NCBI RefSeq assembly: GCF_004118675.1 | Contig: NZ_SDHZ01000003.1 | Span: forward strand, 186,001-250,000 | Direction of reading: 5' to 3' | Length of the DNA: 64,000 nucleotides | From: Filimonas effusa | Lineage (GTDB): Bacteria; Bacteroidota; Bacteroidia; Chitinophagales; Chitinophagaceae | In this document: in pieces, positions 1 through 8,859 of the stretch | Layout of the letters: each line of letters starts with the position of its first letter | Numbering within the stretch: position 1 is the first letter of the stretch | Made by a program: the position numbers and the translations under genes | The notes under the pieces: model-generated | What the model was told of the DNA's origin: nothing | Databases searched by the model: none | Seen by the model: only the letters and a program-made list of their open reading frames with translations

Positions 1-460
1 GAATATTCAACAATGCAGCATCGGCATAGTCGAAGGTGAAGACCTTGTCAAATGCTGGTATAAGATGCCTGTAATCGCTTTCCCAGGCGTGAATAGAGTC
101 CCATTGGTATAACAGTGTAACAATACCGGGATTCCTTTTCCTTACTTCCTCGACAAACGCGGTTTCCATCTTGTACCCACGTATCACAAACAGGTAATGA
201 TACTTTTTACCTGCTGTTTTGGTGAGAATACTATTGTAGTGACGGCGCTGCCAGCTATCCATCTTCGATTTGAAGAAGCTATCCACCAGCGCATGTTTTA
301 TAGTAACATCCCTTTCATAGAAAAAGTCAACACTGGCGCCATAGGCCTGTAGTTTTTCCCTGAGCACGTCGCTGTAATGATAAAACTGCGGTGCAATAAA
401 GAGAATGGATTGGCCTTCCAATTTATTTCTGAGTTCCGTATTGATGGTATTACTGCCCAT
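1..460 (-). CDS. Surface-polysaccharide locus protein, N-terminal part only (runs off the window)
   Basis: This is the first gene fragment in the window. It starts at an ATG at 460, has an in-frame TAG upstream (485-487, the stop of the preceding gene) and leaves the window at base 1, so about 153 residues are visible. The product opens with a Rossmann-like strand (residues about 11-16, ILFIAP) and later has a YQWDS motif and an FDKVFTFD motif. That pattern resembles poorly characterised glycosyltransferase-like proteins (CgeB-like) found in capsule and LPS loci. The catalytic half is outside the window, so no reaction can be assigned. It lies 24 bp behind a GT4 gene in the same direction and is probably the distal part of the locus I operon. 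Confidence 0.6.
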   Translation of the reverse strand, partial: MGSNTINTELRNKLEGQSILFIAPQFYHYSDVLREKLQAYGASVDFFYERDVTIKHALVDSFFKSKMDSWQRRHYNSILTKTAGKKYHYLFVIRGYKMETAFVEEVRKRNPGIVTLLYQWDSIHAWESDYRHLIPAFDKVFTFDYADAALLNI

Positions 461-484
461 GTGCTGTGTGGTTTTCTTATGATG

Positions 485-1588
485 CTATACCAATGAGCGG
501 TATACATCGAGTGTTTGTTTAACAGATTCCCGGAGCGGAAAATCCTGCAGCCTTACCAGTCCACGGTTCACCAGTTCTTTTCGCATATCGCTATCAGTAA
601 CTGCATTATCAAGAACAGCGATCAGGTCATCAAGATCATAGGGGCTGAAATACACTGCCGCATCCGTCGCTATTTCCCGGAAACATGGCGTATCACTTAA
701 CACCATAGGACAGGAAGCTTTAAATGCTTCCAGGATAGGCAGTCCAAACCCTTCATGCAAAGAAGGATAAACAAATATCAGTGCCTGCTGATACAGGTAG
801 CTCAGCTCTTCATCGGTCACGTTCACGTGGCTTACCTTATCCTCCAGGCTAAGCCTTTGCAGGCACTCCTTTTCAGCAATGCCCAAACCGCCGCCGCCTG
901 TAAGCACTACCCTTAAGCGGGGATGCTTATGTGACAGTTCCTTAAAAGCATTGATGAAAAGATAAAAATTCTTATACCCGCTCCGGTCTCCTACAAACAG
1001 GATATACTGTTCGGGCAATCCCGGAACCGGTTTGGTGATCAATGGTGTTTCGAGGTCTATGCCATGATACACCACTGTTATTTTATCCGGATCTACCTGC
1101 AGGTATTTCAGCAGGTCGTTCTTTGTTGTTTGTGAAATAGCGATGATCTTATCCGCACGTTCAACATTCAGTCGTTTTTCATGCGTTAACGTATCATGCG
1201 CCCAGAAGTATTCAGGCAGCCTTTCATAAGTCATGTCATGAATAGTAACAACCGTAGGTTTGGATGTTTTGCCTATAAAATAAGGTTCGTAATAAGTGGG
1301 ATGAAATACGTCGAAGTTACCTTTCTTCAGCAATTGTTTACAATACATCCTGTTCAGGTTGTATGCTTTTTCCATTTCCTTGCCGCGGCCAATGATGGCT
1401 CTGCCCAGTGAATTATTGAGCAGCTGCGGCTCCGATTGAATGTAATGGTTTTTGCAATAGAGTACGCCCAGCTTATAAGAAAAATCAGGCACCTGCTTCA
1501 TACCCTGAAGTATATTGGCAAAGTACCGGCTGATACCTCCGTATTTCTGGGTACTGAATTTCTGATGGTCTATAAGTACTTTGGTCAT
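485..1588 (-). CDS. GT4-family glycosyltransferase
   Basis: A 367-residue cytoplasmic glycosyltransferase of the GT-B fold, family GT4 (WbaZ/mannosyltransferase-like). The N-terminal domain has the GGISRY donor/acceptor loop near residue 18 and an HDMTYE segment typical of this group. The C-terminal domain has VGDRSGYKN near residue 200 and the signature HEGFGLPILEAF near residue 280, whose glutamates hold the nucleotide-sugar. It should add a sugar from a nucleotide donor to a lipid-linked repeat unit; neither sugar can be told from sequence. It follows the next gene upstream with a 10-bp gap, so it is probably co-transcribed. Confidence 0.88.
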   Translation of the reverse strand: MTKVLIDHQKFSTQKYGGISRYFANILQGMKQVPDFSYKLGVLYCKNHYIQSEPQLLNNSLGRAIIGRGKEMEKAYNLNRMYCKQLLKKGNFDVFHPTYYEPYFIGKTSKPTVVTIHDMTYERLPEYFWAHDTLTHEKRLNVERADKIIAISQTTKNDLLKYLQVDPDKITVVYHGIDLETPLITKPVPGLPEQYILFVGDRSGYKNFYLFINAFKELSHKHPRLRVVLTGGGGLGIAEKECLQRLSLEDKVSHVNVTDEELSYLYQQALIFVYPSLHEGFGLPILEAFKASCPMVLSDTPCFREIATDAAVYFSPYDLDDLIAVLDNAVTDSDMRKELVNRGLVRLQDFPLRESVKQTLDVYRSLV

Positions 1589-1598
1589 GGGTATGCTA

Positions 1599-2816
1599 TT
1601 ACTTTCTCAGTTCAGAATGCTGTAAATGCAAAGAAATGATATCACTGATTTCGTTCACCCGCTTTTCCCAGGTATTATTACCTGCTACGGCAATTCTTGC
1701 TGCTTTTCTCTCTGCGGTATCGTTAGTTAATGCATCGTCGAGTGCAGCACTGAAGGCAGCCGCGTTTTCACAGAATGGAACAGTTCCGTCTGTGAAGTCC
1801 TTCAGATCGGGGTTAAAATCGGTGATAACCACGGGTTTGCCGGAGCCAAGATACTCGAACAATTTCAAAGGAAAAATGGTTCGGCTTACTGCATCCTTTT
1901 TAAATGGGATAATAGCAACATCGAACCCCTTTACAATCGAGGGCATAGCATGGTAAGGCATACGTCCACGCATATATAAATTGGGCTGATTGTAAAACCA
2001 ATCGGGTACTACCTCTGGCGAAGGAGGGCCTACAAAAACAAAACTCTTACCCGGATTGGATGTAATCACCTGCTTTAACAGGTCGAAATCCATCCGCCGC
2101 TCTATGGTGCCAAAATAACCTATAACAGGCTTTGATAAACCAACTACACTTTCATGCACCGGCAGGGCATCGTCAAGCACTTTACTGCTATGCGCGATAT
2201 CTGCGGCATTGGGTACAAAATAAGTGTGTTTGTTCTGCAGTCGTTTTTCTTCATATAACTGCCTCGCCGTACAAATCACCAGGTCGCTTTTCTTTACCAG
2301 CTGCGCTTCGGACACCACACCATGCTTTTTATCATAGCCGATGATCAGCGGGTCTACACATTGGTACACCTGCAGGGCTGGTGAAAGGCTATCCGCCAGG
2401 TCGGGATAATGAAAATTGAAGGAGTTGATATAAATATAATCCTTAAGTCCCTGCTTTTTGATCAGTTTTTTAATGCGATACAGCAGTATGCGTTCGTTCC
2501 ATTTCAGCAGTGTGCGATATAATTTTCCTTCAGGAACAAAATTAATGGAAGCCAGCGGCAGTGAAATCAGGACCTTTAATCCCGGTATCTCTGTTGAGAT
2601 AAGTCCATCGGATGACAACCTGAAATGAGGTTTCCGGCGTTCAAACTCCCCTTTGTGTGGTCTTTTAATATAGTCTTTCCAGGTAAAGGGATAATCGATA
2701 TAAAAAACAGTGTTCTTCCTGGCCAGATGTTTGGCAAGTGTAAAACTGGTAGATTCAAAGGGGCCATCGAATTTGGCTGTTCCCAGTAATAGGATCGTTT
2801 TGTTTTCCAAAGACAT
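1599..2816 (-). CDS. GT4/TuaH-like glycosyltransferase
   Basis: A 405-residue GT-B glycosyltransferase. The N-terminus (ILLLGTAKFDGPFESTSF) and the YIDYPFTWKDY segment resemble the TuaH-like glycosyltransferases of teichuronic acid and exopolysaccharide loci. The C-terminal half carries VIGYFGTIERRMDF near residue 230 and the donor-binding block around residues 310-340, with PLKLFEYLGSGKPVV. There is no membrane segment, so it acts at the cytoplasmic face on the growing repeat unit. The gene sits 11 bp behind the Wzy-like gene and 10 bp before the next GT4 gene. The sugar specificity is unknown. Confidence 0.85.
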   Translation of the reverse strand: MSLENKTILLLGTAKFDGPFESTSFTLAKHLARKNTVFYIDYPFTWKDYIKRPHKGEFERRKPHFRLSSDGLISTEIPGLKVLISLPLASINFVPEGKLYRTLLKWNERILLYRIKKLIKKQGLKDYIYINSFNFHYPDLADSLSPALQVYQCVDPLIIGYDKKHGVVSEAQLVKKSDLVICTARQLYEEKRLQNKHTYFVPNAADIAHSSKVLDDALPVHESVVGLSKPVIGYFGTIERRMDFDLLKQVITSNPGKSFVFVGPPSPEVVPDWFYNQPNLYMRGRMPYHAMPSIVKGFDVAIIPFKKDAVSRTIFPLKLFEYLGSGKPVVITDFNPDLKDFTDGTVPFCENAAAFSAALDDALTNDTAERKAARIAVAGNNTWEKRVNEISDIISLHLQHSELRK

Positions 2817-2827
2817 CTGTCACTGTT

Positions 2828-4330
2828 TTAGCTATTTCCGGCAGACACTGGCTTTAAGACTGCGTTCTGCTCCTGCTTGTCAATTCGTTTGGAAGCAACA
2901 ATCAATGCAATAGCTACATAGAACAGTATATTCGTAGGGAATTGTATGATTGCCTCCTGCGGGTAATTGCCAATATTAAGAATAAATACAGCAATAAGCA
3001 TCCCCAGGCAATATGCTCTTAATTCGCGGTTCCTGATTGAAAAGAAATTAATGATACCGGTTATAAGCGCAGCCAGTACCATGCTACAATATATAAGCAG
3101 TCCCAGCCATCCTGTTTCCACTGCAAGCCTTACATAACCACTATCGGGGGGGAACCCAGCCAGGTAGGAATTGGGAGCAAAGCGCGCTCCTGAAGCGCCG
3201 GCTGCGCCAAGGCCGCCACCAAACGGATGCGATAATATAAAAGGTTTGATCCTTTGCTGGTTATTGGTCCGCACATTAAAAGACGCATCTTCAGTAGGTC
3301 TGAATGCTGTTTGAAAACGGTATAGGGTGGGGTTTGTAGTTGGTATTCTTATCATAACGATAAGTACTACCACTGCCATGATCGCAAAAGGGATCAGTTT
3401 TGTTTTAAAATTCAACAGGAAAAAGAATCCAAGTGCAGCAGGCACCAGTACATAAGCGCCCCTGGTACCGGAAAATAACATAACCCTCAGATATAATAAT
3501 GCAATAAGGCCCAGCAGCACCTTCAGCCATTTGGTTTTAACAGCCGGGATCAGTGACACGCATATTATACTGCTTACAACCATATTATAGGAGAAAGCCA
3601 CCGGGTCGCCAAAGATGCTGAACTTACGCCAGTGTCCATCGATATACAACAGTATTGTGTTCAGCGGATCTGAAATAGAGTTGATTTCAAACTGGGCAAA
3701 GCCTGCATATTCCTGTTTCATTGCATACAAAGCAGCGAAGACAGACAACGAAAGCCAGGTAACGACAATAAGGCGTATGAGCTTAACGCTGTTGATGAAA
3801 TAAACAAATGCGAAGTACATGAGCATGGCCATTGCCATGGTTCTGAAGCTATATAACCAGGCAAGTTGCGATGCTGCATCGGGGTTCGCCACCAGCAAAA
3901 GACAAAAAACAAACCAGCCAAGTACGAGAAAACTGACAGGCTGCAGCATAAAAGACCAATCGGGTCTGAAACGCTGATGCCAGAAGAGTGTAACCAATAT
4001 GAGCGCCTCGAAGCTGTCCATTATCGTTCCAAGGGGGAAGTCGACCAGGCTCATTCTTATCACCCACATGATAAAATAGGCTGCCACCATAAGCGATACC
4101 AATGCAAAGGGTGGATAAGCCATGATACCATATAAAATGGGTAAGGCAACCAGCAATACTGCAAGCAGGCCTGCGGTTTTTATTCCTCCCTTCCACACCA
4201 GGTAGGCCGTCACAACTGACCATAGCAAAGCCAGCACAAACAGAAAGCGGTTGTCACCAGCAAAAGTCAGTAACTTAGGCTGCCGTCGTTTTCTTCCGGT
4301 GAGGCTTATATTCAGTTTATCGAGCTCCAT
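2828..4330 (-). CDS. O-antigen ligase/Wzy-like polysaccharide polymerase
   Basis: A 500-residue integral membrane protein with about twelve hydrophobic segments. It has the O-antigen-ligase-type (Wzy_C) region around FSGTRGAYVLV, followed by a large periplasmic loop (residues about 340-410) and more helices. Members of this family polymerise lipid-linked repeat units or ligate polysaccharide at the periplasmic face of the inner membrane; in an exopolysaccharide locus the polymerase role is more likely. Its start codon overlaps the stop of the preceding 43-codon gene as TAATG (4328-4332), which points to translational coupling. Confidence 0.85.
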   Translation of the reverse strand: MELDKLNISLTGRKRRQPKLLTFAGDNRFLFVLALLWSVVTAYLVWKGGIKTAGLLAVLLVALPILYGIMAYPPFALVSLMVAAYFIMWVIRMSLVDFPLGTIMDSFEALILVTLFWHQRFRPDWSFMLQPVSFLVLGWFVFCLLLVANPDAASQLAWLYSFRTMAMAMLMYFAFVYFINSVKLIRLIVVTWLSLSVFAALYAMKQEYAGFAQFEINSISDPLNTILLYIDGHWRKFSIFGDPVAFSYNMVVSSIICVSLIPAVKTKWLKVLLGLIALLYLRVMLFSGTRGAYVLVPAALGFFFLLNFKTKLIPFAIMAVVVLIVMIRIPTTNPTLYRFQTAFRPTEDASFNVRTNNQQRIKPFILSHPFGGGLGAAGASGARFAPNSYLAGFPPDSGYVRLAVETGWLGLLIYCSMVLAALITGIINFFSIRNRELRAYCLGMLIAVFILNIGNYPQEAIIQFPTNILFYVAIALIVASKRIDKQEQNAVLKPVSAGNS

Positions 4331-4461
4331 TAAAAGAATAAGAGTTTAAAAAAAAATACAAATACACTTACAGCAGCAACCACTATAGCCACTACCCTCA
4401 GGATTGGCATCAGTATTTTAACGTCATTTGTTTTTTTCTTTACCAGCGGTTCTCTTCGCAT
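4330..4461 (-). CDS. Small single-span membrane protein of locus I
   Basis: A 43-codon frame starting at the ATG at 4461, 4 bp behind the GT2 gene and ending in a TAATG overlap with the Wzy-like gene. The first 15 residues are rich in Arg and Lys (RREPLVKKK), followed by one hydrophobic helix of about 25 residues that ends at the C-terminus. By the positive-inside rule this predicts an N-in single-pass protein. I recognise no family. The exact packing between two genes and the coupled stop/start argue that it is translated. It may be an accessory subunit of the neighbouring membrane glycosyltransferase or polymerase; that is inference. A longer in-frame start at 4527 would overlap the GT2 gene and is less likely. 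Confidence 0.6.
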   Translation of the reverse strand: MRREPLVKKKTNDVKILMPILRVVAIVVAAVSVFVFFFKLLFF

Positions 4462-4465
4462 TCGC

Positions 4466-5671
4466 CTAGTGTTTTTGGTCGGATAATACGTTATCGATAT
4501 CGGCAGTATGAAAATGTTTCGTTGCAACCGACCGCTTATTGGCCTTACCAGACTTCAACAGTGATATTACCTGGTAGAACATAAATCTCGGAATGTTTAC
4601 CAGCGACCTGTAAATACGTTTGTCGGTTTCGGGCTGTACAATTGCCATGGCAAAGCCTCCCACAAAAAGCAGTAATGCCGCCACCCAGGTGAAAAAGGCT
4701 TCCATTTGCCAGAACACGAGGTTGGATAGCATCATCAGCACCGATAACCCAAGAAATATAAACAAAGGCGGGCGCAATAAAATAACGCCAAAATAAAACT
4801 GGTTGCGACTACCGTTAACAATACCCAATGACAACAGGCGGAAGCCAAACCGGAAATACCTGAACCAGGTATTGATCCATCTGGCACGCTGATTTACCAA
4901 CTGGCCGGAATCGGTTGTTTTTTCATCGTAGACAATGGCTTTTTCTGCAAAAGCTATCCGGAGGTCTTTTTGAACGATAGCCATCTGCAATACCTTATCA
5001 AAACCTGCTCCTGTTACGTCGAGGTGTTCCAGGCAATCGCGGTATAACTGTGTTTCAAATGCCATTCCCGACCCGGCCAGCGTTGCGGAAGAACCGGTTG
5101 CAAACAGCAGTTTGCCATCGTAATAATGGTAATATAAATCTCTTGCCGCATCGAGACAGGCTAATGTTGTATCCAGGTTTTTAGCCGCTCTTACTCCCTG
5201 CACTGCTTTATAGCCTTTATCGAAGAACCGGTTGAGCTGATTCAGGTAATCGGGATGTACAAGGTTATCGCTATCTACGATCGTAAGCCGTTCATGTGGA
5301 CGTACAAAATTGCGGATAGCATAAAAATGAGAGCGGGTATTACTTGCCAGCGTTTCGGGTGGACGTAACACAACTACCCTGCTGTCGTTAAAATGAAGCC
5401 CCGATACATCACATTTATCAGCAACAATATAAACCATGTAGTTACTATATTGAAGCTTTTGTATAGACTGTACTACAGCCGGAAGCGTATTTATTTGTTC
5501 GTAAGCGGTAACAATAATAGCATAATCGGCTTCGGGGCCTGAGGCATCCGCAGTCCTGAGATCTTTTTTACCCCGCAGGAGATAAATGAAATACAGCAAT
5601 ACGGGAATAACCAGCTGATAACCTATCAACACCTGAATAACGGTCCATATAGTATTCCAGATCACCTGCAT
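4466..5671 (-). CDS. Membrane-bound processive-type GT2 glycosyltransferase
   Basis: A 401-residue GT2 enzyme of the cellulose/hyaluronan-synthase-like type. One N-terminal transmembrane helix (residues about 10-32) leads to a GT-A domain with VDSDN near residue 133 (metal and nucleotide-sugar binding), a GSGMAFE acceptor loop near residue 200 and QRARW near 261, which is the (Q/R)xxRW motif of this class. Three or four C-terminal helices follow. It should build or extend a polysaccharide chain at the inner membrane from a UDP- or GDP-sugar. It lies 15 bp after the Wzc-like gene. Confidence 0.87.
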   Translation of the reverse strand: MQVIWNTIWTVIQVLIGYQLVIPVLLYFIYLLRGKKDLRTADASGPEADYAIIVTAYEQINTLPAVVQSIQKLQYSNYMVYIVADKCDVSGLHFNDSRVVVLRPPETLASNTRSHFYAIRNFVRPHERLTIVDSDNLVHPDYLNQLNRFFDKGYKAVQGVRAAKNLDTTLACLDAARDLYYHYYDGKLLFATGSSATLAGSGMAFETQLYRDCLEHLDVTGAGFDKVLQMAIVQKDLRIAFAEKAIVYDEKTTDSGQLVNQRARWINTWFRYFRFGFRLLSLGIVNGSRNQFYFGVILLRPPLFIFLGLSVLMMLSNLVFWQMEAFFTWVAALLLFVGGFAMAIVQPETDKRIYRSLVNIPRFMFYQVISLLKSGKANKRSVATKHFHTADIDNVLSDQKH

Positions 5672-5686
5672 TATCTCATTCCTTTA

Positions 5687-7801
5687 TCAGGCTTTGTTCA
5701 ACACCCATCCAATCAACTGTTGTTGTTGTTTCAGGTACTGCACCTGGTGTAGATCGGTTTCGGCCAATACATTGCCGGTTTCAAATACAGCCAGCGTTTT
5801 TTCTGCAAACCTGATCCATTCTTTTGCTTTATCCATATCTTCCAGTGAAGCTGTATCTATGATTATAATATCAAAAGCAGCCGCCAGCTCCCGGATCTTA
5901 TGTGAAAGATCGCCGAGGGAAGTAAGCTCCATTAAGGAACTATCACCGCCCCTGTTTCCAAGTATGGTTACGCCTTTCTCGGCTGTGAGCACACCGGCTT
6001 TACCTGTAAACACATCTTCAATAAAGGAAGCAGGTTTTGCATTACCGGTAATGGAAGGATGTCCGAAGTGACCATCGATCAACAGCACTTTCTTATTCGT
6101 CATGGCCCAGGCATAAGCCAGGTTAACTGCCACGAAGGTTTTACCTTCCGACTCCTCCAGGCTGGTTATGGCCAGTATATTCTTGCCTGCAAGTTCATTT
6201 TCTATTTCAAAGCGAAGCGCTCTCAGCTGTTTCTTCAGCAGTTTGCCGTTATTGTCATTGTCTGTCCAGATAGCTCGCAAATCGATGCCCGCTCCGCGTA
6301 CCTGGTTGATTTTACCGAGTACGGGCGCTTCCGACTTATTCGCCAGCTCCTGGTCGTCACGTACAGAATGATCGAGCAGGAACAGGATAAAGATGATGAG
6401 CACGCAGAAAAACAAGCTGATAATACCTGATAAAATAATCAGCAGCATTTTCTTGGAAGGAAGAATGGTTCCGGGCAAGGCAGTTTCTACCTGCCTGATC
6501 TTGGAAGAAGATTCTTTTTCCATGTTAAACTCGTTCCACCTGTTCAGGATGTCGAGATATTCTCTCGAGGCTACATCAAGATCGGTCTCATAGCTTTGAA
6601 TGTTAGCTTCGTGCGGAACGAGCATGTACAGTTTATTGTTTAACCTATCGAGTTCCCTTGCAACGGAAACCACGCTGTTCTGCGCCATTTCGAGGTCGAC
6701 TTCCAGCTGCAGTTTTTGCGCAACCAGTTGTGTTTTCGCAGTCAGCGGGTTAAAAATGTATTTGTCTGTTCCCGCCAGTATTTGCTTTTCGATAGCCCGT
6801 TTTACAGAATCGATACGAGCCTGCAGCGCATTATCGAAATCATTCCTGATATATTCGTCCTGTAACTTGCGAAGCGCTGCTTTAGAGTCGAGGATATCTT
6901 CATTGATACGGGTCATGGTACCTTCCAGGTATTTTCTGTCCCGGGGTTCAAACTTGTTATTGATAGACTGCAGGCTTGCTGTTAATCCCAGTATATCTTT
7001 TTCAACCACCTGCCTGCGGGACTCGTAGTCGGCAATTTGTCCGTATAAAGCTTTCGCCTGCTCATCCAGCTTTAGAATATGATTCTGGATCTTGTAATTT
7101 TTGAGCACATCCATTTTTGCCTTCCATGCGTTCAGCTTTTCAGCTAACAGTTTAGACAACCAATCGCTGGTACGTGCACGGTTATTCTTTACAATATCCT
7201 GGTAGTTATCGATAAATTCGGTAGCCAGCGTATTGGCAACAAATGCCGAATACTCGGGGTTTTCCGATTCAAATGAAAGGTCGATGAAGTCACTGTTTGC
7301 AACACGGTCGGCACGCAGCTTACCACGCAGGGAACCATCGTCGTAATTCATAGACTTGAGCACATCCCACAATTTGGTTCTTCCGGGATCGCTTGGAACA
7401 AGACTTTCATGGGCCTGGTGTAAAGCGGTATATTCCGTTACCATCTGCTGCCGCTGCGCTTTCGAATACTGAGCCAGCAGTTTGCTGTCTGGGCGGAAGG
7501 GTCTTTTACTGGTAAGGTCATGAATGATGATGAGGTAAGAAACCTGGTCGAGGGTTTGTTTTTGAAGAATCAACTGGGTAAGGTTACCAAACTCCTGGCC
7601 TATAGCGCTTTCCTGCATGATATCAAGTCCGGGAACCTGTTGGGAAGCGTCGGTAATACCCGTAGAGATCCTGGATTTTGAAACGTACTGATTGGGCAAA
7701 TTGCGCACCAGGAAAAACGTAATGATAATTGTAATAACCGGTATTATGATCAACAGGAACTTCCTGCGATATAATGCTTTTAAAAAGTTGAGAACTTCCA
7801 T
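5687..7801 (-). CDS. Wzc-like chain-length determinant with degenerate BY-kinase domain
   Basis: A 704-residue inner-membrane protein of the Wzz/Wzc polysaccharide co-polymerase family. It has a transmembrane helix at residues 15-31, a long periplasmic coiled-coil region with the Wzz and GNVR-type segments, a second helix near 450-475 and a cytoplasmic P-loop domain. That domain is eroded. Around residue 550 only EGKT of Walker A remains, without the usual Pro-Gly before it. Walker A' reads LLIDGHFGHP, lacking the second Asp (normally LLIDxDxR). Walker B is IIIIDTAS. The C-terminal tyrosine cluster of true kinases is missing. It probably controls chain length and export without tyrosine-kinase activity. 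It overlaps the upstream gene as TAATG. Confidence 0.88.
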   Translation of the reverse strand: MEVLNFLKALYRRKFLLIIIPVITIIITFFLVRNLPNQYVSKSRISTGITDASQQVPGLDIMQESAIGQEFGNLTQLILQKQTLDQVSYLIIIHDLTSKRPFRPDSKLLAQYSKAQRQQMVTEYTALHQAHESLVPSDPGRTKLWDVLKSMNYDDGSLRGKLRADRVANSDFIDLSFESENPEYSAFVANTLATEFIDNYQDIVKNNRARTSDWLSKLLAEKLNAWKAKMDVLKNYKIQNHILKLDEQAKALYGQIADYESRRQVVEKDILGLTASLQSINNKFEPRDRKYLEGTMTRINEDILDSKAALRKLQDEYIRNDFDNALQARIDSVKRAIEKQILAGTDKYIFNPLTAKTQLVAQKLQLEVDLEMAQNSVVSVARELDRLNNKLYMLVPHEANIQSYETDLDVASREYLDILNRWNEFNMEKESSSKIRQVETALPGTILPSKKMLLIILSGIISLFFCVLIIFILFLLDHSVRDDQELANKSEAPVLGKINQVRGAGIDLRAIWTDNDNNGKLLKKQLRALRFEIENELAGKNILAITSLEESEGKTFVAVNLAYAWAMTNKKVLLIDGHFGHPSITGNAKPASFIEDVFTGKAGVLTAEKGVTILGNRGGDSSLMELTSLGDLSHKIRELAAAFDIIIIDTASLEDMDKAKEWIRFAEKTLAVFETGNVLAETDLHQVQYLKQQQQLIGWVLNKA

Positions 7802-8481
7802 TATTTAACTTCTTCAAGGGGTTTTCCTAATAATTCTTCCAGTGAGCTTTTTGCTATCAGGAATGCGGATTCTGCGGTCATCTTTGAGTTATTCTGATCG
7901 GTAAGCGCTGTCATATTTCTATTCAGCTCGTCGAGCGTAGCTTCTCCTTTTTCATATTTATACCTCGTTTCCTGCATCGTTTGCTCAAGGTCGGTGACGG
8001 TATAAGTTCTTAATCTAATGGCCGCCAGTTGCTGCACATAGAGAAAATAGCGTTGTTTCACCTGCGCTTCGAGGCTGAGCATATATTCAGCCTGGTTTTC
8101 CAATGCCATATAATATTCCTCCCTGGCACGCCTTACATTGGGACCTTTTTGAAGAATACTTCCGAGATTAAGCGAAATCCCGATCTGGTAACCATTGAAC
8201 AGGCTGGGGTTAACGAGTGTAGTACTATTGTTGGGACTATACAGGTAAGAAAAGCTTAAGATATCGAACCAGGCCAGTCTTGTTGCGTCGAGACTTGCTT
8301 TAACAGCCAGCGTCTGGTGCTGCATCTGTTTAACACGGGGGTAATTGGCTTTTGCTGTTTGTATCAATTTTTGAAGCAACGCATAATCTACGTCCTTCAG
8401 CATTGATTCCTGGGCCCGCGTAAGGGTACAGGCAGCGCAAAAAATGGCTAACAGGTAAATGTGCTTTAAAAGCTTACACAT
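7801..8481 (-). CDS. Half-length TolC-like outer-membrane efflux protein
   Basis: A 226-residue protein with a signal peptide (cleavage near residue 23, TRAQ) and one outer-membrane efflux protein (OEP/TolC) repeat: long helices around residues 30-70 and 120-220, and a short strand-rich stretch (FSYLYSPN ... GISLNLG) that would form the barrel hairpin. Normal TolC proteins have two such repeats and about 420-480 residues; this has one. It is the first gene of locus I and overlaps the Wzc-like gene by TAATG. No Wza homologue is in this locus, so it is a candidate for the outer-membrane exit, perhaps as a larger oligomer. That role is inference. Confidence 0.75.
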   Translation of the reverse strand: MCKLLKHIYLLAIFCAACTLTRAQESMLKDVDYALLQKLIQTAKANYPRVKQMQHQTLAVKASLDATRLAWFDILSFSYLYSPNNSTTLVNPSLFNGYQIGISLNLGSILQKGPNVRRAREEYYMALENQAEYMLSLEAQVKQRYFLYVQQLAAIRLRTYTVTDLEQTMQETRYKYEKGEATLDELNRNMTALTDQNNSKMTAESAFLIAKSSLEELLGKPLEEVK

Positions 8482-8761
8482 ATGAATAAATTATTTAAAT
8501 AGGGCCTTCCTCTTTCACCACTGCACACTTGCAAAAATGCAGCTTTTAACTAAACATTACGCTTAAACATCAATTATATCCGGTTTTTAGAATTAATAAC
8601 ATTTTAATTGCCGGTTTCAAATACGGTAGCTACCTATAAATAGTTGTATTTTTTTAGGAACCTGTGCAGCATTTCCGGGCATGTGCCTGTCTGATTCAAG
8701 TATTCAGGGAGCCGTTTTCCTGACCGGCCAAAACTTACTGGCTTCATAAATCAAGCACTGG

Positions 8762-8794
8762 AGGGTGTATCAGATCTGATACACCCTTCTTTTT
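8762..8794 (+). terminator. Perfect 26-bp palindrome with T-run: terminator-like hairpin or operator
   Basis: AGGGTGTATCA and its exact complement flank a GATC centre at 8762-8787, giving an 11-bp stem with a 4-nt loop, followed on the plus strand by TCTTTTT. It has the shape of an intrinsic terminator for plus-strand RNA, but no gene precedes it on that strand. It could end a small RNA, or serve as an operator for a dimeric regulator between the divergent units. Confidence 0.5.
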
Positions 8795-8835
8795 GGAAAT
8801 AGATGGCAGATTTAATAATTAATTTCCTGATCGCG

Positions 8836-8843
8836 CAAACATA
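8836..8843 (-). promoter_or_regulatory. Candidate -7 box for exopolysaccharide locus I
   Basis: The minus strand reads TATGTTTG, an exact TAnnTTTG match to the Bacteroidota major sigma-factor -7 element. No TTG was found at the usual -33 distance, so it is only a candidate. Transcription would start near 8830. Confidence 0.35.
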
Positions 8844-8859
8844 ATATAGCCGGGTATGG

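Noticed and set aside
3849-4223. Minus-strand frame of 124 codons inside the locus I polymerase gene
   Set aside because: Out of frame with the real membrane protein and Cys/Gly-rich without family features.
4330-4527. 65-codon version of the small membrane protein starting at 4527
   Set aside because: It would overlap the GT2 gene by about 60 bp; the 43-codon start at 4461 fits the gene spacing.
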